Positions 22,725 through 27,492 of a DNA stretch of 28,720 nucleotides are shown piece by piece. The stretch covers positions 1 to 28,720 of the IMG/VR virus record IMGVR_UViG_3300042906_000146. One strand, given 5' to 3'. How positions within the stretch are numbered: the first letter of the stretch is position 1; the number at the start of each line of letters is the position of its first letter. This stretch comes from a virus. The translations under genes and the position numbers were made by a program. The notes under the pieces were generated by a model. The model searched no databases. It was not told the DNA's origin and worked only from the letters and a program-made list of their open reading frames with translations.

Positions 22725-22758
22725 AAGAAAAAACCCTCCTAAGAGGGCTTGAGGGTTT
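22725..22758 (-). terminator. Intrinsic terminator for the leftward cluster
   Basis: On the minus strand CCCTC-TTAG-GAGGG (22747-22734) is followed by six T (22733-22728). An extra CCCTC arm at 22755-22751 allows an alternative AAACCCTC/GAGGGTTT fold (22731-22738 with 22751-22758). It lies in the convergent gap about 50 bp beyond the last leftward stop, where a terminator is expected. Confidence 0.75.
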
Positions 22759-22806
22759 AGCGTTTCCCGCCAAGTATTCGCAGAATTAAGGCAATACACG
22801 CATAAA

Positions 22807-22983
22807 TCATAGATCGTTTAAACACGCTGTGTGTATGTAGGTGTTCAAAATCTCAGCTTCTGGGTGATACTTTTTAAGTTCAGCCACCGCATCCTCTAAA
22901 GATTCTGCGCTTGTTTCATCGTACTCAGCGTGAACACAATCAGGGTATGGGTAAAACTCAATGAGAAAAGTTCTAAAAGTCAT
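22807..22983 (-). CDS. Small acidic unknown protein
   Basis: ATG 22983 is chosen because GGAGG lies 4-5 bp upstream. The 58-residue acidic product begins with two strands (TFRTFLIEFYPYPDCVHAEY) and has a helix SAESLEDAVAELKKYHPEAE. This beta-beta-helix layout is common in small phage proteins of unknown role. The 8-mer GTTTAAAC lies six codons from its end. It is the last gene before the terminator. Confidence 0.7.
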   Translation of the reverse strand: MTFRTFLIEFYPYPDCVHAEYDETSAESLEDAVAELKKYHPEAEILNTYIHTACLNDL

Positions 22984-23150
22984 AATGCCTCCACCAATTC
23001 GAGAGCTTGCGCCTTGCAATCTTCTACTTGGTCAACCGATAACCCTCTAGCTATTTCTTCCGCTAATTCGCTTGCTCGTTGAGCTTTGTGGTCATTTGGT
23101 GCAGTTATTGCCAAAACTAGGCATTGTGTGAGTGCTTGTAATTGTGTCAT
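22980..23150 (-). CDS. Small helical unknown protein
   Basis: ATG 23150 is used because GGAA lies 6 bp upstream. A TTG at 23162 is the alternative start. The 56-residue product is one or two helices: LQALTQCLVLAITAPNDHKA, then ASELAEEIARGLSVDQVEDC. The type is frequent in phage early regions, with no known role. Its stop overlaps the next ATG. Confidence 0.7.
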   Translation of the reverse strand: MTQLQALTQCLVLAITAPNDHKAQRASELAEEIARGLSVDQVEDCKAQALELVEAL

Positions 23151-23163
23151 TTTGTTTTCCAAT

Positions 23164-23352
23164 TCATTCTGTTTTAAACATTAACTCAGTTTCAATATAT
23201 CGACAAAAAATTTGGTGTATTTCGTCCTCTTGTTGACCGCAGAAAAACATACCCGCAGTGTCTCCAGTTTTCACGCCTATAGCGTCTTGAATGTGTCGGC
23301 AAGCCTCATGCAAAGCATTTTCTGCAAGGTTTTGAATGTCTTGTTTGTTCAT
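23164..23352 (-). CDS. Small acidic helical unknown protein
   Basis: A 62-residue protein with a GGGAGAAG 5 bp before ATG. Helices IQNLAENALHEACRHIQDAI and EDEIHQIFCRYIETELMF flank a GDTAGMFFCG turn. It overlaps the upstream microgene by ATGA. Not recognised. Confidence 0.65.
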   Translation of the reverse strand: MNKQDIQNLAENALHEACRHIQDAIGVKTGDTAGMFFCGQQEDEIHQIFCRYIETELMFKTE

Positions 23353-23501
23353 TTATTCTTCTCCCAAATTTTGTAACCATTTGGCATTCTGACAATGCCA
23401 TGTTGATGTTTAAAACGCTTGATTGCGTCTTTTTTGTCATATCCGTGTTGAGTCCATGCACGATGAATCCATGATGGGATAAAAAAAAGATAATGTTTCA
23501 T
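23349..23501 (-). CDS. 50-residue basic protein
   Basis: ATG 23501 (GGTGA 4 bp upstream) to TGA 23351-23349, with ATGA overlaps on both sides. The peptide is basic and aromatic (KHYLFFIPSWIHRAWTQHGY, then KKDAIKRFKHQHGI). The pattern W-I-H-R-A-W, with Lys/His/Arg clusters, suggests a nucleic-acid or membrane-surface contact. The frame is closed neatly by neighbours, which supports it as a gene. Confidence 0.55.
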   Translation of the reverse strand: MKHYLFFIPSWIHRAWTQHGYDKKDAIKRFKHQHGIVRMPNGYKIWEKNK

Positions 23502-23704
23502 GCTTTCACCTTAAGTTGTTTAAACGATATGGATCGGGCATAGTCTGACAAATGAAACTCGTGCAATATTTGGTCTGGGTTTTTCTCTGACCAATAATAA
23601 AACCCTCGTTTAGCTCGTTTCTTGTGCGTGAATTGCAAATGGTCGAGATCACAAATGCGCTCGTCAAATGATCTTGGCTTGAAGCCACTCGGAGGCTTTC
23701 TCAT
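23498..23704 (-). CDS. Small basic unknown protein
   Basis: A 68-residue protein coupled to both neighbours. It is basic and aromatic: KPRSFDERICDLDHLQFTHK, then KRAKRGFYYWSEKNPDQ. No domain is recognised. GTTTAAAC lies near its 3' end, where it codes Ser-Phe-Lys in this frame. Confidence 0.65.
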   Translation of the reverse strand: MRKPPSGFKPRSFDERICDLDHLQFTHKKRAKRGFYYWSEKNPDQILHEFHLSDYARSISFKQLKVKA

Positions 23705-23886
23705 GTTGTTACCACCAATTCTTTTACATCTTGAATAAACTCTTCAGCGTGAACAACTTTATAGTTCTCGCTTCCTGTAAATTCATCGTGCGCCACATCT
23801 TCAGCATCATCTTCATCTTCAGCTTCCACCTCAAGAAAATAAACTTGATGCTCGATTCGTACATATTGAACTTCAAACTTTTTCAT
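23701..23886 (-). CDS. Very acidic small protein
   Basis: A 61-residue protein, extremely acidic in the middle (EVEAEDEDDAEDVAHDEF) after two strands (KKFEVQYVRIEHQVYFLEV). A strongly acidic phage early protein can mimic DNA and bind host nucleic-acid enzymes, as Ocr-type proteins do, but sequence alone does not show this. It is coupled by ATGA to both neighbours. Confidence 0.65.
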   Translation of the reverse strand: MKKFEVQYVRIEHQVYFLEVEAEDEDDAEDVAHDEFTGSENYKVVHAEEFIQDVKELVVTT

Positions 23887-24287
23887 GCTGACACCTTGTC
23901 ATAAATAGCCCATTGAGCCGTGTCGTAACCTTCTAAGTCAGGGATTGCGTTAGAGATGATTGCCTCGATAAACTTAGAAGCCAGAGAGTCCTCAAATTCT
24001 GGATGTTCGCAAGATTGATAACGCAAGCACTGAGCCGCTTTGATCGCTTGAATAGCCGTAAGAATCGGTGCGCCTCGGTCGTAATCTATTTGCGTGGTTT
24101 CGCTCTCGCCATAGCGATAGTTAACGCTTTTCACGTTTTCTTTAAAAAGAATCTGCGCAACGGCTTGCTCATTGCCGAAAGCGTTTAAACGCATTACTGT
24201 TGCGCCATAGGAAACGCCCACCTTATGCCTTGAGGCATAGCGAACCAGAGCGTTGATGTGGGAGTCGGAAACAATAAAAGCTGACAT
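23883..24287 (-). CDS. Conserved-type unknown phage protein
   Basis: ATG 24287 is chosen because AGGTG lies 6 bp upstream. An in-frame GTG at 24296 overlaps the SD. The 134-residue product opens MSAFIVSDSHINALVRYASR, a start I associate with widespread early phage proteins of unknown role. It contains NYRYGE..T and a helical section AIQAIKAAQCLRYQSCEHPE. The leader contains the TGC-N6-GCA motif 21 bp from ATG. The reading frame includes one GTTTAAAC. Confidence 0.7.
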   Translation of the reverse strand: MSAFIVSDSHINALVRYASRHKVGVSYGATVMRLNAFGNEQAVAQILFKENVKSVNYRYGESETTQIDYDRGAPILTAIQAIKAAQCLRYQSCEHPEFEDSLASKFIEAIISNAIPDLEGYDTAQWAIYDKVSA

Positions 24288-24307
24288 TTTGAACACCTAT
24301 TAAATGA

Positions 24308-24319
24308 TGCGACATTGCA
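24308..24319 (-). promoter_or_regulatory. Leader motif TGC-N6-GCA, copy A
   Basis: Minus-strand TGCAATGTCGCA, 21 bp before ATG 24287, followed by a -10-like CATCAT and the SD. It matches copies at 25045 and 25324 in sequence and in distance to the start codon. Confidence 0.45.
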
Positions 24320-24357
24320 CCGAATAGACCCAACCCGTGAGCCTACCCGTTGAAATT

Positions 24358-24453
24358 TCACTTTACCAAGATGTCGAAATACGCCATCAAACCCCAACAC
24401 AAGACAAGCCCCAACCCGATAGCAGTTAAGAGGTCGTAAATTATGTTTTTCAT
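24358..24453 (-). CDS. 31-residue membrane microprotein
   Basis: ATG 24453 overlaps the upstream stop (ATGA) and has GGTG 5 bp upstream. The frame ends at TGA 24360-24358. The product is one membrane helix (LLTAIGLGLVLCWGLMAYF) with a short basic N-terminus. It is the only membrane protein in the leftward cluster. It could alter host membrane function or superinfection, but this is speculation. Confidence 0.5.
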   Translation of the reverse strand: MKNIIYDLLTAIGLGLVLCWGLMAYFDILVK

Positions 24454-24707
24454 GGAGACACCTTGTAAACGTCAATCATCGTATCTGGGTGAACCCATCT
24501 CTGTTTGGATTCGGGCGCATTTTTATGGCACAAATACACTGTGTTTTCTGATCTCTCTCGCCATGCAGACCCCACCTCATCGTAAAGAGTTGACCCTTTT
24601 TTAAATGTAAATTTCCAATCATCAGGGATTGATCCATTCATCTCAAGGTCTGCAAGGTCAGTGATAGCCATCGAGCAGATTAAATATTTCCAAGAATAGT
24701 TTGTCAT
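24450..24707 (-). CDS. Unknown 85-residue protein
   Basis: An 85-residue protein. Near its N-terminus is ICSMAITDLADLEMNGSIPD, then WKFTFKKGSTLYDEVGSAWR, and later a C-H containing stretch (VYLCHKNAPESKQRWVHPDT). It is coupled by ATGA to both neighbours. No motif identifies a function. Confidence 0.65.
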   Translation of the reverse strand: MTNYSWKYLICSMAITDLADLEMNGSIPDDWKFTFKKGSTLYDEVGSAWRERSENTVYLCHKNAPESKQRWVHPDTMIDVYKVSP

Positions 24708-25024
24708 ACTGTTGCATCTTTTAAAAGCGTTGACATCATTACCTCGTACTCAGCTTGGGAGATATGGCCTTGCATCAGCTTTTTGTCTACTCGATCAATG
24801 AGTCGCTCAATGAATGCCTCATGCTTTGCTTCGTCAAATTCTGGCTCAATATCGTTATATCGTGCGACACGATCAAAAAGCCCTGAAAACGCTTTTGTAA
24901 GTGTTTGCATATTTCCAGTGTCGGCAACCATATAAGCATCACCAATTCGAGCCGCAAATGACCCATGAATGCCAGAAATCATTGAGCGAACGATTGTGTT
25001 CATTTGTTGTGGAGAGTATTTCAT
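24704..25024 (-). CDS. Unknown helical protein
   Basis: A 106-residue protein, mainly helical: NTIVRSMISGIHGSFAARIG, AYMVADTGNMQTLTKAF, and a C-terminal segment DKKLMQGHISQAEYEVMMST. AAAGG lies upstream of ATG 25024, and the TGC-N6-GCA motif is 21 bp upstream. The repeated leader motif suggests it begins a separately controlled part of the cluster. Not recognised. Confidence 0.7.
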   Translation of the reverse strand: MKYSPQQMNTIVRSMISGIHGSFAARIGDAYMVADTGNMQTLTKAFSGLFDRVARYNDIEPEFDEAKHEAFIERLIDRVDKKLMQGHISQAEYEVMMSTLLKDATV

Positions 25025-25044
25025 TTTTAACGCCTTTCAAATAA

Positions 25045-25056
25045 TGCAACAGTGCA
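25045..25056 (-). promoter_or_regulatory. Leader motif TGC-N6-GCA, copy B
   Basis: Minus-strand TGCACTGTTGCA, 21 bp before ATG 25024, followed by TTATTTGAAAGG. Nearly identical to copy C. Confidence 0.45.
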
Positions 25057-25061
25057 TCCAA

Positions 25062-25082
25062 AGCCACTCTGTCACAGTGGCT
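25062..25082 (-). other. Intergenic hairpin
   Basis: AGCCACT (25062-25068) pairs with AGTGGCT (25076-25082) over a 7-nt loop, 14 bp after the stop of the leftward gene at 25096. There is no T-run, so termination is doubtful. An mRNA-processing or stability hairpin is possible. Confidence 0.4.
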
Positions 25083-25095
25083 CAAGAGAAACTGT

Positions 25096-25302
25096 TTAAA
25101 CGCTCTCACCAAGCCACTCGGCTCTTTGCTCTGTTAGTTGGTCAAATATCTCTTGGCGTGTGCCTTTGTAACCCTCTGCCTTGAGAATGGCATATGCGCT
25201 TTTGCCGCCTCTTTTCATGCCTAACATTTCAAGCCTTAGAGCTTGGCGCAAGGTGAGGATTCGCATTTGTGCGATGTGATCTGGGTTAGTGATTACTGAC
25301 AT
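25096..25302 (-). CDS. Unknown conserved-type small protein
   Basis: A 68-residue basic protein: MSVITNPDHIAQMRILTLRQ, then ALRLEMLGMKRGGKSAYAIL and KAEGYKGTRQEIFDQL. The 'L..R..L.LE..GM' helix and 'A..ILK.E...KGT' block are seen in many small phage proteins whose function is not known. AAAGG precedes ATG 25302. The TAA stop is embedded in a GTTTAAAC. Confidence 0.7.
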   Translation of the reverse strand: MSVITNPDHIAQMRILTLRQALRLEMLGMKRGGKSAYAILKAEGYKGTRQEIFDQLTEQRAEWLGESV

Positions 25303-25323
25303 AATTTAAGCCTTTCGATATAG

Positions 25324-25335
25324 TGCAACAGCGCA
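25324..25335 (-). promoter_or_regulatory. Leader motif TGC-N6-GCA, copy C
   Basis: Minus-strand TGCGCTGTTGCA, 22 bp before ATG 25302, followed by CTATATCGAAAGG. Same spacing to SD and ATG as copies A and B. Confidence 0.45.
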
Positions 25336-25369
25336 CAGAAAAGCCCTTTCGAGCTTCCCTCTAAGCTGT

Positions 25370-25942
25370 TTAAACGCTCTGCATCTCTCCGTGATCTGGG
25401 CAATGAGGCGCACCCATTTCATTGATCCACTTACCCGCAACCCTTACTGTGTAACCACAATCACGGCAAACACATTTCAACATTCTGGTTGATTGTTTCT
25501 TTTGAGCATTTGAGGGGATCAAGTCAGCATGAGGATAAATGCCAAGCCTTTCCAAAACAGGCGATGCCCAGAGCTTGAATTTCTCGCCCGCTACTGTGGC
25601 GGTCATTTTGCCCTCTAAGCCAATGGCCAAGGCGGTGCGTTTAAACAGCTTGCCATGCCCGTCATTTGGATGACAAGCGTGGACAAGCTCATGCGCCAAG
25701 ATATCTAAGACACGCATTGAATCGCTGATCGTTGGAGAGATAAAAATTTCCGCATGGCTATCTGCTGATGCCCGAGCAGACCAACATTCTCCGATTCTCC
25801 GATTCTTATTTGAAAGGGCAGATTTTGAGGGAAAGCCACAGCTTGAGCGAACCTCTAAGGGTAGGTCTACCCCATTCGCTTTAAAGAGGCTACGAAGCTC
25901 TGTGGTTGCGTTTGCAAGCCATTGTTCTCTGGTATTAGTCAT
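25370..25942 (-). CDS. SprT-like zinc metalloprotease
   Basis: A 190-residue protein. The zinc protease motif HELVH is at residues 84-88 (E85 catalytic), with ACHPNDGHGKLFK following (third ligand probably H96). This is the SprT/SPRTN pattern. A C-terminal zinc ribbon has CVCRDCG (C159, C162) and HCPDHG (C181, H184). SPRTN-type enzymes cut proteins crosslinked to DNA, so a role in clearing blocked phage DNA is possible. It is first in the leftward cluster, directly after its promoter, so expressed early. Its TAA stop is part of GTTTAAAC. Confidence 0.85.
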   Translation of the reverse strand: MTNTREQWLANATTELRSLFKANGVDLPLEVRSSCGFPSKSALSNKNRRIGECWSARASADSHAEIFISPTISDSMRVLDILAHELVHACHPNDGHGKLFKRTALAIGLEGKMTATVAGEKFKLWASPVLERLGIYPHADLIPSNAQKKQSTRMLKCVCRDCGYTVRVAGKWINEMGAPHCPDHGEMQSV

Positions 25943-26004
25943 TTTGAATTCACGCCTTTTAATAAATGTTGATAAGAAAGAGAGAGCTAAAAATCTACCC
26001 TCTC

Positions 26005-26033
26005 ACTATATAAGCATAATAGAATCGTGCCAA
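26005..26033 (-). promoter_or_regulatory. Leftward promoter of the small-gene cluster
   Basis: Minus-strand TTGGCA (26033-26028), 17-bp spacer, TATAGT (26010-26005): five of six matches to each sigma70 consensus. Start near 25998, leader about 55 nt to ATG 25942. This is the best promoter seen in the window. Confidence 0.65.
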
Positions 26034-26088
26034 CTCTCGTAAGTTGTTGATTTATAAGACCCCTCCAAAACCCTATCAGTAGAAACCC

Positions 26089-26117
26089 TTGGAACTATGG
26101 TTTACAATTATTTAAAT
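26089..26117 (+). promoter_or_regulatory. Possible rightward promoter before 26138
   Basis: TTGGAA (26089-26094), 17 bp, TTAAAT (26112-26117), about 14 nt of leader before the GAGGA SD. An imperfect ACAATT/AATTGT inverted repeat (26104-26128) overlaps it and could be an autoregulatory site. Weak matches, so tentative. Confidence 0.35.
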
Positions 26118-26137
26118 TATTAAATTGTGAGGAAAAA

Positions 26138-26365
26138 ATGGGCAGACCCTCAAAACCTAATACCAGATATTTCCAAAGGACATTGACAGACCCAGAGAGG
26201 ATCATCTTGTTGTCAGCGGGTAAGGGCAATATTTGCCGAGGGTTTGAAACAGTGTTGGATTTATACCACTATGCCCACAATCAAGGGTTTCGCCCTGATA
26301 TGGAAATGAGTATTTTAAATATTGTCCCAGATAAACAACAGCCCCAAACAGAGGATCAAAGGTAA
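26138..26365 (+). CDS. Small basic DNA-binding-type protein
   Basis: A 75-residue protein with GAGGA 5-6 bp before ATG. It opens MGRPSKPNTRYFQRTLTDPE, an AT-hook-like GRP with a short strand, followed by helices ERIILLSAGKGNICRGFETV and LDLYHYAHNQGF. This strand-helix-helix order is compatible with a ribbon-helix-helix-type regulator. It is flanked by control regions on both sides, including the AGGG-CCCT cluster just downstream, which makes it a plausible regulator of them. Confidence 0.6.
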   Translation: MGRPSKPNTRYFQRTLTDPERIILLSAGKGNICRGFETVLDLYHYAHNQGFRPDMEMSILNIVPDKQQPQTEDQR

Positions 26366-26404
26366 GGGTAAACACTAAGGGATGGATAGGATAGGGTTAA
26401 CACT
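26365..26404. promoter_or_regulatory. Two operator-like sites, AGGGTWAACACT
   Basis: AGGGTAAACACT at 26365-26376 and AGGGTTAACACT at 26393-26404, 28 bp apart. Each differs by one base from the AGGG-N4-CCCT palindrome in the second half. Together with the two perfect sites downstream they make four copies in 160 bp. Confidence 0.45.
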
Positions 26405-26473
26405 TAGAAAGGTAAGACTACCCAAAAAGGTGCATCGACTACTCTCACACTTTATGCAAAAAACGCATAACCT

Positions 26474-26502
26474 TTGACTAAGGGAAAACCCTATGCTGTA
26501 TA
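26474..26502 (+). promoter_or_regulatory. Promoter for the packaging operon with operator in spacer
   Basis: TTGACT (26474-26479), 17 bp, TGTATA (26497-26502). The spacer contains the perfect palindrome AGGGAAAACCCT (26481-26492). Start near 26509, leader about 120 nt to ATG 26631. Confidence 0.6.
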
Positions 26503-26524
26503 AAAAGACATGAGGGTAAACCCT
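26481..26524. promoter_or_regulatory. Paired operators AGGG-N4-CCCT
   Basis: Two perfect 4-bp-arm palindromes, AGGGAAAACCCT (26481-26492) in the promoter spacer and AGGGTAAACCCT (26513-26524) at about +5. Their centres are 32 bp apart, about three helical turns, so two dimers could sit on one face of the DNA. Confidence 0.55.
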
Positions 26525-26534
26525 AGGAGATGTA

Positions 26535-26549
26535 TGGGGGGGAGGGGGT
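26535..26549. other. G-tract in leader before the small terminase gene
   Basis: A run of seven G, one A and five G lies between the operator pair and the small terminase candidate. No similar tract occurs elsewhere in the window. It could be a packaging-recognition feature or a transcript leader element. Its role is unknown. Confidence 0.35.
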
Positions 26550-26630
26550 AGCGTCTGTGTGTAGATATTTGTGGAGCCACCATCCCTCAGAAAAAGCTAA
26601 AATGAACTAATCCATTCCAAGGAGGACAAA

Positions 26631-26993
26631 ATGGAAAAAAGAGGAAGAGGAAGACCAAAGGGAAGCGTCAAGATGACCATACAGAGGTTTGCTGACAATC
26701 CTCCTCTTGTACTACCTAAGACAGACCATCAACGTCTCAAGGAGCTTAAAGAGCTGATGATTAGGAGTGGGGGTAAGGATGTGGCTCAGAAGGTTATTGA
26801 GATAGCCCTTAATGATGAGCATCCCCATCAATTGGTAGCTTTGAAGATGTGTCTTGATAGGACTCTTCCTGTAAGTATGTTCGAGAAGGACAAGACCCAA
26901 AGGTCTGCGGTGAGCATCACAATTACTGGATTGGGTGAACCGACTATAATAGAGCCTAATAACGCTGAAGACGTAGAGGCTAAATATGAGTAG
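26631..26993 (+). CDS. terS: Small terminase subunit candidate
   Basis: A 120-residue protein with AAGGAGG 6 bp before ATG. The N-terminus MEKRGRGRPKGSVK is an AT-hook-like basic stretch for DNA binding. The middle is helical (QRLKELKELMIRSGGKDVAQ, VIEIALNDEHPHQLVALKMC), followed by LDRTLPVSMFEK and a beta strand SAVSITITGLGEP at the end. This LNDEHPHQ..ALKM..DR..P block is common in proteins directly before large terminases. TerS picks the packaging site and regulates TerL. The gene pair is now separated by an HNH gene. Confidence 0.72.
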   Translation: MEKRGRGRPKGSVKMTIQRFADNPPLVLPKTDHQRLKELKELMIRSGGKDVAQKVIEIALNDEHPHQLVALKMCLDRTLPVSMFEKDKTQRSAVSITITGLGEPTIIEPNNAEDVEAKYE

Positions 26994-27492
26994 AGCAGCA
27001 GAACGTGCCAATGCAAAAGAGCTTGGTGAGCGTTTTTACTTTACTGGCAAACCCTGTAAGCATGGGCATATTTCAAAGCGTTATACAGATAAGGGCACTT
27101 GTTGCGAGTGCATGACTCTTGATTTCGAGGCTAAAAAAGAATCAAGATTAAGCCAAATGAAGTCAAATTACGAAGCAAAGAAGTCAATCTATGCTCAAAG
27201 GATGGTTTCTTGGAGAGCAAACAATAAGCACAAACAAGCCGTGTATTCCTCTAAGAAGCGGTCTGAAATCATGTTGCGGACACCCAAGTGGCTAGATTCA
27301 GATGCTTTTGCCAAGATGGAAGAGTACTACTACACCGCCAATATGCTTGGGATGCACACTGGTGAGCAATACCATGTTGACCATATAGTTCCGCTAAGAG
27401 GCAAGTTGGTAAGCGGTTTAAATGTTCCTTGGAACTTACAAATCCTTACAAAGACGGACAACCTAAGAAAGAAAAACAAGTTCTATGGCTGA
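26986..27492 (+). CDS. HNH homing endonuclease between terminase genes
   Basis: A 168-residue nuclease. The N-terminal zinc finger has CKHGH (C24, H26) and CCEC (C39, C40, C42). A basic linker (residues 47-95) leads to the HNH core at about 126-168: QYHVDHIVPLRG (H130, D132, H133), N-x-PWNLQ and a final TDN. It shares the HNH core and the zinc-linker-HNH order with the gene at 4662-5336. It overlaps terS by 8 bp and terL by 8 bp, so it inserted between two essential genes without breaking them. This is typical of free-standing homing enzymes that target conserved sites nearby. Confidence 0.87.
   Translation: MSRAAERANAKELGERFYFTGKPCKHGHISKRYTDKGTCCECMTLDFEAKKESRLSQMKSNYEAKKSIYAQRMVSWRANNKHKQAVYSSKKRSEIMLRTPKWLDSDAFAKMEEYYYTANMLGMHTGEQYHVDHIVPLRGKLVSGLNVPWNLQILTKTDNLRKKNKFYG

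Noticed and set aside
24194-24475. Minus-strand open frame of 93 codons overlapping two genes
   Set aside because: It conflicts with the better-supported genes at 23883-24287 and 24358-24453, which have SDs and ATGA coupling.
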